Shown here: one piece after another, positions 28,007 through 38,038 of the stretch
Layout of the letters: every line of letters begins with the position of its first letter
Numbering within the stretch: position 1 is the stretch's first letter
Source: Puniceicoccaceae bacterium K14
Lineage (GTDB): Bacteria; Verrucomicrobiota; Verrucomicrobiia; Opitutales; Opitutaceae
Direction: 5' to 3'
NCBI GenBank assembly: GCA_022538095.1
Contig: JAKYXN010000020.1
Location: 1-64,000 of the forward strand
Length of the DNA stretch: 64,000 bases
Made by a program: the position numbers and the translations under genes
Notes under the pieces: model-generated
Seen by the model: only the letters and a program-made list of their open reading frames with translations
Database searches by the model: none
Told to the model about the DNA's origin: nothing

Positions 28007-29344
28007 ATGGGAAAGGCGCCATCACCAAAAATCTCCTACCCAACAAGGATTTTCATCACTAGTCTTGTTTCTTTGATTCCATGGGTTCTCGTGACAATTC
28101 TAAATGCGATTTGGGGACCCTTTAACATTTATCTGTGGGGGAGCCTATTTGCATATTCTTTTGTTGGGAGCGGGGTTACGCTTTGGTACTTGCACCGCTT
28201 GGTACATGATTCGTTTTATGCGAGTTCTAATCTCGTAGCTGGATTGAGAGAAGGGGATTATTCAATGCGACTGACTTCTGAAGGAACGACTGACGCTTTG
28301 AATATGCTTAACAGAGAGCTGAATTTGTTGAGTGAGGACTTAAGGTCCAATCGCTTAGCGAAATTGGAAGAAAACCGAAGGTTTCAGCTTTTAATCGACC
28401 TACTTGAAGTCGCTGTAATAGGGGTGGACGATAGTGACCGTTTTATATTTGCAAATAACCAGGCGAGAAAATGGTTAGGGCAACCAATCAATAAATTGCT
28501 TGGGGATGATATTGAAAATTTCGGGTTGAGCCCTGTTCTGGAAGTAAATGGAGCCGAGACGGTTGGGCTTGCGTTGCCAATGATCAAAAGTCGTTTTCTT
28601 GTTCATCTGGCGCAATATCGTGATGGAGGGAGAGCCTGTAGGCTTTTGTTAATCACCGATTTAAAGAGTCCCTTAAAAGAGGAAGAGAGGCGTGCATGGA
28701 AAAGTTTGATACGCGTTATTTCTCATGAGGTAAATAATTCCATTACTCCAATAAGCTCCTTGGCTAATAGCGTTTCGCAAAGTTTGCGGGCTACTGAAGG
28801 ACTGCCTGAGGACAAAAAGCGGCGTTATTCTGAAGGATTGGATATTATTTCCAATCGATCAGCTAATATGACTCGTTTCATCCAAGATTACGCAAAATTG
28901 GCGAAATTGCCTGAGCCAAATTTGTCTCCAATTAGTGTGTCTAAACTCCTTGATTCCGTACTTCAGCTAGGCTGGGCGTTGTCCATTGATTATGAAATTG
29001 AGCGAGATTGTATAATCATCGCGGATGAGGCTCAGTTGCAGCAATGTCTAGTCAACCTAATCCGCAATGCGATAGAGGCTGCTTCTCCCGAAAAGCCAGA
29101 AGTGAGTGTCAAATGTGGAATGATGGGGAAAGAAGTGTTCATAGCGATTTTGGATAACGGTCATGGTATATCTGATACTCAGAATTTGTTTGTCCCATTT
29201 TTCACTACGAAGCCAAACGGAAGTGGTATTGGCCTGGCGCTTAGCCAAGAAATTATTGAAAAGCACAATGGTTCGCTGGAATTGAAAAACCGTGACGGTA
29301 ACGCGGGTTGCGAGGCTTGTCTGTGTTTGCCAATTTCTTCCTGA
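28007..29344 (+). CDS. NtrY-like membrane sensor histidine kinase
   Basis: 445 residues. Two N-terminal transmembrane helices (about 15-37 and 43-65) are followed by a HAMP-like helix, a PAS-like domain (about 120-200), a HisKA dimerisation helix with phosphoacceptor His in VISHEVNNSITPI, and an HATPase. The N-box is LVNLIRNAIEAA, G1 is ILDNGHGIS and G2 is NGSGIGLALS. There is almost no periplasmic loop, so sensing is probably intramembrane or cytoplasmic. It starts 2 bases after the sigma-54 regulator and is its cognate kinase. The exporter genes begin 168 bases downstream. Confidence 0.93.
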   Translation: MGKAPSPKISYPTRIFITSLVSLIPWVLVTILNAIWGPFNIYLWGSLFAYSFVGSGVTLWYLHRLVHDSFYASSNLVAGLREGDYSMRLTSEGTTDALNMLNRELNLLSEDLRSNRLAKLEENRRFQLLIDLLEVAVIGVDDSDRFIFANNQARKWLGQPINKLLGDDIENFGLSPVLEVNGAETVGLALPMIKSRFLVHLAQYRDGGRACRLLLITDLKSPLKEEERRAWKSLIRVISHEVNNSITPISSLANSVSQSLRATEGLPEDKKRRYSEGLDIISNRSANMTRFIQDYAKLAKLPEPNLSPISVSKLLDSVLQLGWALSIDYEIERDCIIIADEAQLQQCLVNLIRNAIEAASPEKPEVSVKCGMMGKEVFIAILDNGHGISDTQNLFVPFFTTKPNGSGIGLALSQEIIEKHNGSLELKNRDGNAGCEACLCLPISS

Positions 29345-29361
29345 TTTTTTGATCCGAAGAT

Positions 29362-29400
29362 TGTCTCAGAATGAGAATCGTTATGTCTCAAGCTGAAACG
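29362..29400. promoter_or_regulatory. tandem dyads, candidate upstream activating sites
   Basis: Two related imperfect palindromes of the form TGTCTCA-N3-TGAGACA lie 22 bases centre to centre: 29362-29378 (TGTCTCA, GAA, TGAGAAT) and 29384-29400 (TGTCTCA, AGC, TGAAACG). The left half-sites are identical. Two dyads on one helix face about 110-150 bases upstream of a promoter is the layout of NtrC-type enhancers. The cognate regulator is encoded just upstream. Confidence 0.55.
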
Positions 29401-29485
29401 GATAAAGCTAAGAATGTATTGGTGGTAAGTATGTGAATTTTTTATCCTTCAGGTAAAGAGCGACTTATAAATCTACTGTAACGGT

Positions 29486-29500
29486 TGGCATTTGATCTGC
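29486..29500 (+). promoter_or_regulatory. candidate sigma-54 promoter of the exporter operon
   Basis: TGGCATTTGATCTGC has the GG (29487-29488) and GC (29499-29500) elements with exactly ten bases between. It is the only GG-N10-GC in the 112 bases between the dyads and the adaptor gene. The predicted start of transcription (about 29512) would fall right at the adaptor ATG and leave the GGGAGG ribosome binding site outside the message, so the assignment is tentative. Confidence 0.35.
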
Positions 29501-29512
29501 GTATAGGGAGGC

Positions 29513-30769
29513 ATGGATATCTCCCGCCCTGATTTGTTGAAGAAAAAGAAGAAACGTTCGATTGTCACTTGGTCTGTAGTGACGACCGTACTTGTCGTGA
29601 TATTTGTGGTGGTGATTAATCTTGATTTTCGTGCGAATACTGTGAATCGGGATCAGATTTGGACTGCGGAGGTTAAGAAGGGGGACATGACTCGCACGGT
29701 GGAAGGCAGAGGTTCTCTCGTGGTAGATAACGCTCAATGGGTTTCTTCTAGAAGTAGTGGATCTGTGAGTACAGTTCATGTCCTTCCCGGCAAATGGATG
29801 AAGAAAGGGGATATTATTGTAACTCTATCAAATCCTGAGCTGGAGGAACTAAGTCGGCGGTCGAAGTTGGAGCTTGATATGGCTCAAGCGGAGTTGACCA
29901 GCTCTAGGTCACGATTACAGGGGGATTTACTTGCTCTGAAGTCCAGCTTAAAGGAATTGGAAGAACGGGCGAAAATGGCCCGGATCGATGCCGATATCGC
30001 AATTGAGCTGAATCGCGATGGATTGTCATCGGACTTAGAAAAAAAGCAGGCGATGATTCGTACTGAACAATTGGATGCTAGGTTAGAGTTGGAGGAAGAA
30101 CGTTTGGCGTTTAGGGAAGACTCTATCGAACCCGAGTTGGCTGTCGCCAAGACTCAAGTAGCGCTAGCGGAGTCACAGCATGAGCTTTTGATATCTCAAG
30201 TTGAAGCATTGGTGATACGTGCAAATACATCAGGGATTTTGCAAAAGCTAACCTTGGAAGCAGGTATGCTTGTGAATGCAGGAGACCAGATTGCTCAAGT
30301 AGCTGACCCGAGGCGATTAAAAGCAGTATTGCGTGTTGCTGAAGTCCAAGCGAGATCTTTGGCAGCGGGTCAAGTGGCTCTTGTAAATACGCGCACTTCG
30401 GGAAGGTTAGGAGGTACGGTAAGCAGAGTGGATCCGAATGTTGAAGTAGGTACCGTAGCAGTGGATATAATTTTCAATGAGCTTCTGCCCGAAGGGTGCA
30501 GGGCTGACCAAACGGTGGACGGAGTGATAACCTTGGATCACCTCTCATCTATCGTTTATGTGGATCGTCCTCCTATGGTATTGGACAATGAATCCGTACA
30601 GATTTTCAAGCTGAGCTCTGATGAGTCCAGCGCTCAACGAGTTCTCACTAAATTTGGAAAGGCCTCGGTTTCTATGATTGAGGTGATTTCTGGATTAACT
30701 CCAGGCGATAAGATAATCGTCTCAGATACAAGCCGCTGGGATGAATTCGACCAAATTGAAATTAAATAA
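29513..30769 (+). CDS. periplasmic adaptor subunit (HlyD/MacA-like) of ABC exporter
   Basis: 418 residues. A membrane-anchoring helix (about 19-40, SIVTWSVVTTVLVVIFVVV) follows a lysine-rich cytoplasmic tail. Then come a split lipoyl/barrel-sandwich domain (VSTVHVLPGKWMKKGDIIV and ANTSGILQKLTLEAGMLV) and a long alpha-hairpin coiled coil (about 110-230). The C-terminal part is a beta-barrel and membrane-proximal domain. In this family the adaptor links an inner-membrane ABC permease to a TolC channel. All partners are encoded downstream. A GGGAGG ribosome binding site precedes the ATG. Confidence 0.93.
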   Translation: MDISRPDLLKKKKKRSIVTWSVVTTVLVVIFVVVINLDFRANTVNRDQIWTAEVKKGDMTRTVEGRGSLVVDNAQWVSSRSSGSVSTVHVLPGKWMKKGDIIVTLSNPELEELSRRSKLELDMAQAELTSSRSRLQGDLLALKSSLKELEERAKMARIDADIAIELNRDGLSSDLEKKQAMIRTEQLDARLELEEERLAFREDSIEPELAVAKTQVALAESQHELLISQVEALVIRANTSGILQKLTLEAGMLVNAGDQIAQVADPRRLKAVLRVAEVQARSLAAGQVALVNTRTSGRLGGTVSRVDPNVEVGTVAVDIIFNELLPEGCRADQTVDGVITLDHLSSIVYVDRPPMVLDNESVQIFKLSSDESSAQRVLTKFGKASVSMIEVISGLTPGDKIIVSDTSRWDEFDQIEIK

Positions 30770-30781
30770 TCGAATAGTTCA

Positions 30782-31513
30782 ATGTCTATACAAACAGAAA
30801 GTACCACCTCTACTATGACTAGCCCAAGAACGAGCCACTTGATAGAACTGCGAGAAATCGCGAAAGTATTTTATACTGATGACATGGAGACACGAGCGTT
30901 GAGCTCAGTGGATTTAACGATATCTCAGGGAGAATTTGTGTCGATATCGGGCCCAAGTGGGTGCGGGAAATCGACTCTTCTATCGATTATGGGAATTTTG
31001 GATACTCCGAGCTCAGGATCGTATTTGCTGAATGGTGTAGAAGTTAGTTCGTTGGACGCTCGTGGTCGATCACAGCTGCGCAACAAGGAAATTGGGTTCA
31101 TCTTTCAGAGCTTTAACCTTATCGGCGATATGAGCGTATACGAAAATGTCGAATTGCCGTTGATCTACGGAAAAGTGCCCAAATCAGAGAGAAAGGAAAT
31201 GGTGAGTGCGGCTTTAGCACGGGTCAATATGGACCATAGAGAGAGGCATCGTCCGAATCAATTGTCCGGCGGTCAGCAACAACGTGTGGCGGTAGCTCGA
31301 GCCTTGGTAGGGCGTCCATCAATACTGCTTGCAGACGAGCCGACTGGAAACCTCGACAGTAAGAATGGCGCAGCTGTAATGGAGCTTTTGGGTGAGTTAA
31401 ACAATAGCGGATCTACGATTTGCATGGTTACTCATGATGAGCGATATAACCAGAACGCTTCTCGTGTTGTTCAGATTTTCGACGGAAGCGTCGTTCAAGA
31501 ATCAAAGAGCTAA
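30782..31513 (+). CDS. ABC transporter ATP-binding protein, MacB/LolD type
   Basis: 243 residues. The nucleotide-binding domain has Walker A GPSGCGKSTLL, Q-loop FIFQSFNLI, signature LSGGQQQRVAVARAL, Walker B ILLADEPTGNLD and H-loop MVTHDE. All are intact. It belongs to the MacB/LolD (FtsE-like) group that powers mechanotransmission exporters rather than classical import. It starts 12 bases after the adaptor stop. It must pair with the two large permeases that follow. Confidence 0.96.
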   Translation: MSIQTESTTSTMTSPRTSHLIELREIAKVFYTDDMETRALSSVDLTISQGEFVSISGPSGCGKSTLLSIMGILDTPSSGSYLLNGVEVSSLDARGRSQLRNKEIGFIFQSFNLIGDMSVYENVELPLIYGKVPKSERKEMVSAALARVNMDHRERHRPNQLSGGQQQRVAVARALVGRPSILLADEPTGNLDSKNGAAVMELLGELNNSGSTICMVTHDERYNQNASRVVQIFDGSVVQESKS

Positions 31514-31526
31514 TCCCAGTATTCTC

Positions 31527-33968
31527 ATGCAGAATTTAATTAGCAATTTTGTCTATGGCTTTAGGCAGATAGCCAAAAACCCGTACACGACCGCGTTTTC
31601 TGTTTTGCTCCTAAGTATTGCGATAGGAATGGTCGCGATCGTTTATTCAGCTTTGCAAGGAGTAATTTTTCAATCACTCTATTTAGATGATTCGGAGCGT
31701 ATTGTAAACCTTGGTCGTACTTCACCTGAAGAAGAAGCATCCAATCCTAGTTGGACTTTTGAAGAATACAAAATCTTGGAGTCCGAACAAAAGGCTTTCG
31801 AATCTCTTGCTCGAGTTACATTTGACAATGTAATACTTGATACGGAGGGAAATAAAGAATTTGTGAGAGCGGGGTATGTTGGTCTTAATTTTTTTGAGAC
31901 GTTTCGTTATCAGCCAGTATTAGGTAACTTTTTTGATCCAGAGAACGAAGATTCGTATAACGACATGCAAATGGTGATAAGCCATAGCGTTTGGATCGAT
32001 TCATTTGACAAAGACTCTAGCGTAGTGGGTAAGAGTGCATTCGTAGATGGCGTTAATTGGACAATCATTGGTGTCGCCGACCCAAAATTCGATTTCCCAT
32101 TTGGGCAGGATATTTGGATGCTCGCTCCGCTGGATTCAATTAATGAATTAACAGGAGTAGGCCGGGGTGTCTATTCGTTTGGTATCCTTAGAGAGGGTAT
32201 GACTGTGGAAAGAGCAGGAGAAGATGTCGCGAGAATTGCTCAGTTAATAAATAGTAGCGTACCAGATCCTGAAACAGAGTTTTTAGGTGGAGAAGTACTG
32301 CTTTTTATGGAGATTATGATGGGTAGCAATACGCGCCAATTTTGGCTTATGCTATTTGCCATCACAATTTTTGTTTTGCTAATCGCTTGTGCGAATGTGT
32401 CCAACATTATGATGGGGAAGGCGATTCGAAGACGTAGTGAATTTGCTTTGAGAATGGCTCTTGGAGCAAGTCGGTCTAATTTGGTCACTCAACTTCTGGT
32501 CGAGTCCTGGGCTATAGCGATGCTAGCGATTTTCGGTAGTTTGATTTTTGAAGAAGCGTACGCTCAAATCGTATTTTTGCCGATGCTGGAAGAGCTTAGT
32601 TTGCCTGATTGGATGAGTGTGGAGGCAAGTCTGGGTACGGTAATTTTTGCTTCAATCGTTTCGGTTGCTTCGATGTCTTTATCGAGTTTGGTTCCTGCGC
32701 TTCGTGCAACGAATTCCGATATTCAGATCGTTTTAAAAGAAGGCACGCGTACGGGTTCGAGTGGGAAAATTGGAAAATTTATTGGGGGGCTTATTGTTCT
32801 GCAAGTGTCCTTGGCAGTGATTGTTCTTACAGGTGTTGGCATCATGTTGAGCTCAACCCTGTATGAGAAAAAGCAGTTCGTTTTTTATGAAACCGATAAC
32901 GTTGTTTTCGGAAGAATAAGTTTAGATGCTAGAAATTTCCCTACCCCGGAGGAGCGACATGCTGGGCTAGAGGCTTTTATTCGGCAAATGGAATCTCATC
33001 CCGCTTTTGATGCATTGGCGATAAGTAACGAGCATTACAGTCGTTGGTCGCAAAGACCAGTGGCGGTAGAAGGAATAGAGTATCCAACTAAAGATGACAG
33101 GCCTACTTGGATGGCACGGATTGCGTCTGCGGGATACTTCGAGAAAATGGGTATCGAAGTACTAGAAGGGCGTGAATTTACGGAGGAGGATAGGCATGGG
33201 TCTCCGCTAGTGGTCATGATAACCGAGGGTGCTGCTGAAAGGAATTGGCCTGGGGAAAGCCCGATTGGCAAGCGAATCACTGTCGACCATGATCCGTCAA
33301 GTGCGTTTCAATCTCCAGACAATGTGGAAACGTTAACGGTTGTGGGGGTCATTCCTGATCTTTGGAGATTGGATGTATATACCAATGAAACAAGAGATGG
33401 ATACGTACGACCACTCGGTCAGGAGACCTGGAGTAACGTGTGTCTTTATGCTCACGGTAAAGGCAATTATTTGTCGCTTGAACAGACCATTCGCGATATT
33501 GGGAATCGATTGCAGGATGGGTTTTCTGTAACCGAATTGAGCCCATTGTTAGACGTTATCGATGATCAGTATTCGTACCAGGATATGGTGTTGAAACTTG
33601 TATTGAGCTTAGGCACTGCCGGGTTAATAATGGTCGGAGGTGGACTGTATGGAGTAATCGCGTACGCGACAACTCAAAGAAGGCAGGAAATGGCAATAAG
33701 AACAGCGCTTGGAGCGAGTCCTGCCCAGAACATATGGTTAAGCTTTTTTGCGGGACTCAAACGAGTCCTAATTGGTATAGGGTTGGGCCTGATAGGGGGA
33801 TTTGGACTGCACAGCGTCTTGAAGGATCTTATCAGGCCTTACCAACCAGACATGTTGGGATTGTTGATTTTACTGATTGGAATGATCGTTTTGGCTTCAA
33901 TGGCGATTGTAATTCCTTCGTGGAGATCAAGCAAAGTCGAGCCAATGAAAACTCTGCGTACTGACTAG
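31527..33968 (+). CDS. ADOP-type ABC transporter permease (first copy)
   Basis: 813 residues from the chosen ATG. It belongs to the FtsX/MacB family with two units in one chain: TM1, a periplasmic MacB_PCD-like domain, three TMs, then the same order again (second periplasmic part about 480-680, last TMs to 800). The N-terminal motif NFVYGFRQIAKNPYTTAFS and the repeated box FALRMALGASRSNL / MAIRTALGASPAQN mark the two FtsX domains. This is the Acidobacterial duplicated orphan permease arrangement. The longer ORF start at 31434 overlaps the ATPase gene by 80 bases and is not favoured. Substrate unknown. Confidence 0.93.
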   Translation: MQNLISNFVYGFRQIAKNPYTTAFSVLLLSIAIGMVAIVYSALQGVIFQSLYLDDSERIVNLGRTSPEEEASNPSWTFEEYKILESEQKAFESLARVTFDNVILDTEGNKEFVRAGYVGLNFFETFRYQPVLGNFFDPENEDSYNDMQMVISHSVWIDSFDKDSSVVGKSAFVDGVNWTIIGVADPKFDFPFGQDIWMLAPLDSINELTGVGRGVYSFGILREGMTVERAGEDVARIAQLINSSVPDPETEFLGGEVLLFMEIMMGSNTRQFWLMLFAITIFVLLIACANVSNIMMGKAIRRRSEFALRMALGASRSNLVTQLLVESWAIAMLAIFGSLIFEEAYAQIVFLPMLEELSLPDWMSVEASLGTVIFASIVSVASMSLSSLVPALRATNSDIQIVLKEGTRTGSSGKIGKFIGGLIVLQVSLAVIVLTGVGIMLSSTLYEKKQFVFYETDNVVFGRISLDARNFPTPEERHAGLEAFIRQMESHPAFDALAISNEHYSRWSQRPVAVEGIEYPTKDDRPTWMARIASAGYFEKMGIEVLEGREFTEEDRHGSPLVVMITEGAAERNWPGESPIGKRITVDHDPSSAFQSPDNVETLTVVGVIPDLWRLDVYTNETRDGYVRPLGQETWSNVCLYAHGKGNYLSLEQTIRDIGNRLQDGFSVTELSPLLDVIDDQYSYQDMVLKLVLSLGTAGLIMVGGGLYGVIAYATTQRRQEMAIRTALGASPAQNIWLSFFAGLKRVLIGIGLGLIGGFGLHSVLKDLIRPYQPDMLGLLILLIGMIVLASMAIVIPSWRSSKVEPMKTLRTD

Positions 33969-34034
33969 TAATCAATATATGGTACAAATCGAAATAAAAC
34001 GAAGCACTCGGACTTTGGGTATCTGTTCTATGCT

Positions 34035-36479
34035 ATGAGGAATTTAGTTCGAAATTTCCTATATGGATTCAGGCAGATAGCAAGTAATCAATATACCACT
34101 ACGTTTAGCGCATTGCTTTTGAGCATTGCGATCGGAATGGTGTCTATTATATATTCAGGGCTCCAAGGAGTGATTTTTCAATCAGTTCCCTTGAAAGATG
34201 CTGAGAGAATCGTTCAAGTTTTGCAGACGAACTCTAATGGCCAAAATCGCCAAAGTATTTGGACAAAGGAGGACTACAAAGTCCTGGTGGATAAGCAATC
34301 CTCATTGGAGTACCTGACATACATAATACCGGACAACGCTGTTGTTGGCAGAGATGGGGATAACGAGTTGGTGCGTACCACTTTTGTTAATGCCGATTTT
34401 TTTAAGATATTTAAAACTGGGCCATTTCTAGGGCGCTTTTTCGAGCCGGCCGATATGGAGTTAGAAAACAATCAGCTTGTTGTTATTAGTTACAGTGTTT
34501 GGCAAGAGGTGTTCAAAAGTGACAATGAAATAGTTGGAAAGACTGTTCTTGTTGATGGACTGGGTTGGACTGTTCTAGGGGTAACTGGATCTAAGTTTGA
34601 TTTTCCGTACAGACAAGATCTGTGGCTATTGTCGGATTTGAATAGCGTAGAGGATTTGCTTGGACGTTCAGGTGGGGCTGGCTTTGCGATGGGGTTGCTC
34701 AATGAGAAGGTATCACTAGAAGTGGCGAGCCAGGAAATTGGGAATATTGTAAAGCAGATTGCGAGTGCTCAGCCTGAGGCTGAATCGAATTATATCGGAG
34801 GTGAAGCTATACAATTTGTTGACGGTTTAGTTGATGATGGAACGAAGAGGTTTTGGTTGATGTTGTTCAGTATAACGATCTTAGTTCTACTTATCGCTTG
34901 TTCGAATGTATCCAGTATAATGGTAGGTAAATCTATTCGACGACAAAGTGAATTCGCACTTCGAATGTCCTTGGGGGCGAGTCGTTGGGACGTTGTGATG
35001 CAGTTGGTCGCTGAATCACTTGCGATAGCGATCTTGGCGATATTTGGGAGTTTAATATTTGCTGAGACATACAAGGAAATTGTCCTTTTGCCGATGGTTG
35101 ATGATTTAGGTCTTCCTGACTGGGTTGGAATAGATCTGAATCTGGGTTCTGTGGCATTTATATCCGCTGTCGCTATAGTCTCTGTAATCTTGTCTAGCAT
35201 TGCGCCTGCTTTTCGCTCCACCAAGACCGATTTGCAGACTGTTTTAAAAGAGGGTACTCGTACAGGTTCGAGTAGTCGGGTAGGAAAATTCGTGGGGATC
35301 CTTATCGTCTTTCAAGTCGCTTTAGCAGTGGTAGTCTTGACTGCGGTAAGTCTGTTATTGACGTCTACTCAATACGAAAAAGAGCAATTTGATTTCTATG
35401 AAACGGACAATGTTGTGTATGGAAGGATAAGCTTAGATGATAAATATTTCCCAACCCCAGCTGATCGTCTTGTAATTCTGGATAATCTCATTCAGGAGGT
35501 AGAGAATGATCCTGCAATGAGTGGTATTGCTATTAGTAACGAGCACTACAACAGATGGGGAGGAAGACGAATTGCATTAGAGGGACAAGAGTATCCTACA
35601 GAGAATGACAGGCCAGTATGGCTTTCGCGCGTTGTGTCAGCTGGATACTTTGAGACGATGGGAATCGAGTTGATTGAGGGGCGAGAATTTGGTCCTGAAG
35701 ATCGGCATGGAGCTCCCTTAGTAGCCCTAGTGTCGAAGGAAACTGCGGAACGAAATTGGCCTGGTGAGAGTGCAACTGGAAAGCGTTTTACTATGGATTA
35801 CAATCGTTCAAGTATGCATCGTACTCCGGAAAATAAGGAAACTCTCACAATCGTTGGTGTTATACCGGATGTTTGGAAACTCGATGTATATGCCAATGAA
35901 GTTTACGACGGATATGTTCGCCCCGTGGGGCAAGAAACTTGGAGTAATTTGTGTTTGTATGGGCATGGGTCTGGAAGTTACTTATCTTTGGAACAATCCT
36001 TCAGGAACATTGGGAAGCGAATGCATCCAGGTTTTGCAATTACAGGAGTTACACCTTTGGACGAGGTTGAAGAGCGAAGATATTCAATGCAGAATATGGT
36101 TCTAAAGTTGATTTTGAGCATTGGCTCGGCGGCTGTGCTGATGGTCGGAGGCGGGCTGTATGGTATAATTTCATACGCAACGAATTTGAGGAAGCAGGAG
36201 ATGGCGATACGATCTGCTCTGGGAGCTAGTGTTGAGCAGAATATAGCATTGAGCTTTTTCTCAGGATTTAGACGCGTCTTATTTGGATGCTTTGGTGGAG
36301 CCCTTGGAGGTGTTGGTCTGCATTTCTTTTTAAAGAACCTCATTAGGCCCTATCATCCAGAATTATTGAATTTGCTTTTACTCATAATGGTACTGTTCGC
36401 GTTAACGTCTTTTGCCATCTTAATACCTGCATGGCGTTCGAGAAAAATCGAGCCGATGGAGGTGCTTCGAACTGAGTGA
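34035..36479 (+). CDS. ADOP-type ABC transporter permease (second copy)
   Basis: 814 residues, homologous to the preceding permease along its whole length. NFLYGFRQIASNQYTTTFS, GTRTGSSSRVGKF and MAIRSALGASVEQN align with the first copy. It has the same two-unit FtsX/MacB_PCD architecture. The pair may form a heterodimer over one ATPase gene, or act as alternative homodimers. The 66-base spacer has no clear promoter. The two copies are clearly diverged at the nucleotide level, so the duplication is not recent. The TolC gene follows 18 bases later. Confidence 0.93.
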   Translation: MRNLVRNFLYGFRQIASNQYTTTFSALLLSIAIGMVSIIYSGLQGVIFQSVPLKDAERIVQVLQTNSNGQNRQSIWTKEDYKVLVDKQSSLEYLTYIIPDNAVVGRDGDNELVRTTFVNADFFKIFKTGPFLGRFFEPADMELENNQLVVISYSVWQEVFKSDNEIVGKTVLVDGLGWTVLGVTGSKFDFPYRQDLWLLSDLNSVEDLLGRSGGAGFAMGLLNEKVSLEVASQEIGNIVKQIASAQPEAESNYIGGEAIQFVDGLVDDGTKRFWLMLFSITILVLLIACSNVSSIMVGKSIRRQSEFALRMSLGASRWDVVMQLVAESLAIAILAIFGSLIFAETYKEIVLLPMVDDLGLPDWVGIDLNLGSVAFISAVAIVSVILSSIAPAFRSTKTDLQTVLKEGTRTGSSSRVGKFVGILIVFQVALAVVVLTAVSLLLTSTQYEKEQFDFYETDNVVYGRISLDDKYFPTPADRLVILDNLIQEVENDPAMSGIAISNEHYNRWGGRRIALEGQEYPTENDRPVWLSRVVSAGYFETMGIELIEGREFGPEDRHGAPLVALVSKETAERNWPGESATGKRFTMDYNRSSMHRTPENKETLTIVGVIPDVWKLDVYANEVYDGYVRPVGQETWSNLCLYGHGSGSYLSLEQSFRNIGKRMHPGFAITGVTPLDEVEERRYSMQNMVLKLILSIGSAAVLMVGGGLYGIISYATNLRKQEMAIRSALGASVEQNIALSFFSGFRRVLFGCFGGALGGVGLHFFLKNLIRPYHPELLNLLLLIMVLFALTSFAILIPAWRSRKIEPMEVLRTE

Positions 36480-36497
36480 AACTTTGATTTTTATTTA

Positions 36498-37895
36498 ATG
36501 AATACGAATTACAAAATTGTTCGATGCATTCTCTTTCTTTTAGGAGGTGCAACCGTTTTAATGGGCGAGACTCAACTATTGGACTTATCTAAGCGTGAGG
36601 CGATGGTTAGAACCTTAGAACGCAACTTGGGAATACGAATTGAAAAGTCCCAACTGGAATCGTCCAAAGAAGCTATCGTCGCCGCGAAAGGCGATTTCGA
36701 TCCGGAGGTTTCCGCCAGTTTTAGTACAAATAGCTATGAAGACTTGGATACTGAGTCGATAGAGCTAGGTGTTAACGGGAAAACATCCGTGGGAACAACG
36801 TATGGATTGAGTGCGACTGCTGCCGAGGGTACGGATAGTCCAGGGGGGCATGATGCTTTTGTTGGGTTGAGCTTTCGCCAACCGGTACTGAGTGGGTTTG
36901 GGCTATCGGCAAACTTAGTTGATTTGAGAGTGGCTCGTTACCAATTCGATCTTAGTGAATGGGAATACAAGCAAACTGTGTTGGATACTTTAGTGGCAAC
37001 GTTGAATGCCTATAACGATTTGTATGAGGCACAGCAAAACTTGGCGATAGCAAAACGTAGCCGAGATCTTGCGAAGAAATTGATTGAAGACGACAAAAGA
37101 AGAGTGGAGTTAGGCGTGAGGGCGAGGTTGGATGTGACGTCAACAGAAGCTCAGTATGCGTTTAGGCAAGAACGCGTGTTACAGGCGATTAACGCTGAAA
37201 AACAGAGCCAAAATCGTCTAAAGCAGTTGATTTTCGATAATGCAGAGGATGCTCTAAGTATAGATATCGTTCCACAGTATTATATAGATGAATATGCGGA
37301 AGGAGATTATAAGAACTACTTGGATACGTTATTAGAAAATAGTCCGCAGTTTCGTCTGGCTGAGCTCGCACTTGAAATAGCTAGGGTACGGTTGGGGCAA
37401 AGATCGAACGAGAAGCTACCGTCTTTAGATCTGATTGCTCAGTATGGGTTTAGCGGGATCGGAGGCTCTGTTAAAGGGAGTTTTGATGACGCGATTTCGG
37501 GAGATAGTGATTTTTATAGTTTAGGTATTGAGGCACGATATCCACTATTTAATAGGCGGGCTCGGGCTCGTGAGCAGATTGCAAATCAAGATGCAATTTC
37601 TGCAGAGTTGGATTTGCAGCGGATTAAGCAAGCAATTCAATTGGAATTTAGAACTGCATATGAGATTATGCTGACAAATTTCCAACGAGTGGAGGCTACT
37701 CGGTATGCAAAAGAGATCGCTCAAAGAAGCCTGGAGTCGGAAGAGAAAAAACTAAAAGCTGGGACGAGTTCATCGTTTATTGTTCTTAGGTTGCAAAATG
37801 ATCTTGCGAGCGCGGAATCTCGGGAGCTTTTTGCGTTGTCTAGCTATAACCGCAGCGTAGCTCGGTTTAATCGTTTGAGGGGCGTTTTAGAGTAG
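36498..37895 (+). CDS. TolC-family outer membrane efflux protein
   Basis: 465 residues. A signal peptide (IVRCILFLLGGATVLMG) is followed by the two homologous halves of a TolC-like channel. Each half has helical hairpins and strands; the repeated helix patterns include NAYNDLYEAQQNLAIAKRSR and KAGTSSSFIVLRLQNDLASA. The protein would form the trimeric outer-membrane duct for the exporter encoded just upstream. It is the last gene of this operon. No hairpin with a T-run was found in the 143 bases after it. Confidence 0.93.
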   Translation: MNTNYKIVRCILFLLGGATVLMGETQLLDLSKREAMVRTLERNLGIRIEKSQLESSKEAIVAAKGDFDPEVSASFSTNSYEDLDTESIELGVNGKTSVGTTYGLSATAAEGTDSPGGHDAFVGLSFRQPVLSGFGLSANLVDLRVARYQFDLSEWEYKQTVLDTLVATLNAYNDLYEAQQNLAIAKRSRDLAKKLIEDDKRRVELGVRARLDVTSTEAQYAFRQERVLQAINAEKQSQNRLKQLIFDNAEDALSIDIVPQYYIDEYAEGDYKNYLDTLLENSPQFRLAELALEIARVRLGQRSNEKLPSLDLIAQYGFSGIGGSVKGSFDDAISGDSDFYSLGIEARYPLFNRRARAREQIANQDAISAELDLQRIKQAIQLEFRTAYEIMLTNFQRVEATRYAKEIAQRSLESEEKKLKAGTSSSFIVLRLQNDLASAESRELFALSSYNRSVARFNRLRGVLE

Positions 37896-38038
37896 TTGAA
37901 TGAGGTGAAGCTGTCGAGGGTAGAGCTCTATTGGGTGATTTAATAATTTTGTCCTTAGATTGCGAATATCTTGAATCTTTTTATTGAGCGGGTACGTATC
38001 GGTCTTTGTTCCCTAATAATCATTAACCATCGTACTTC

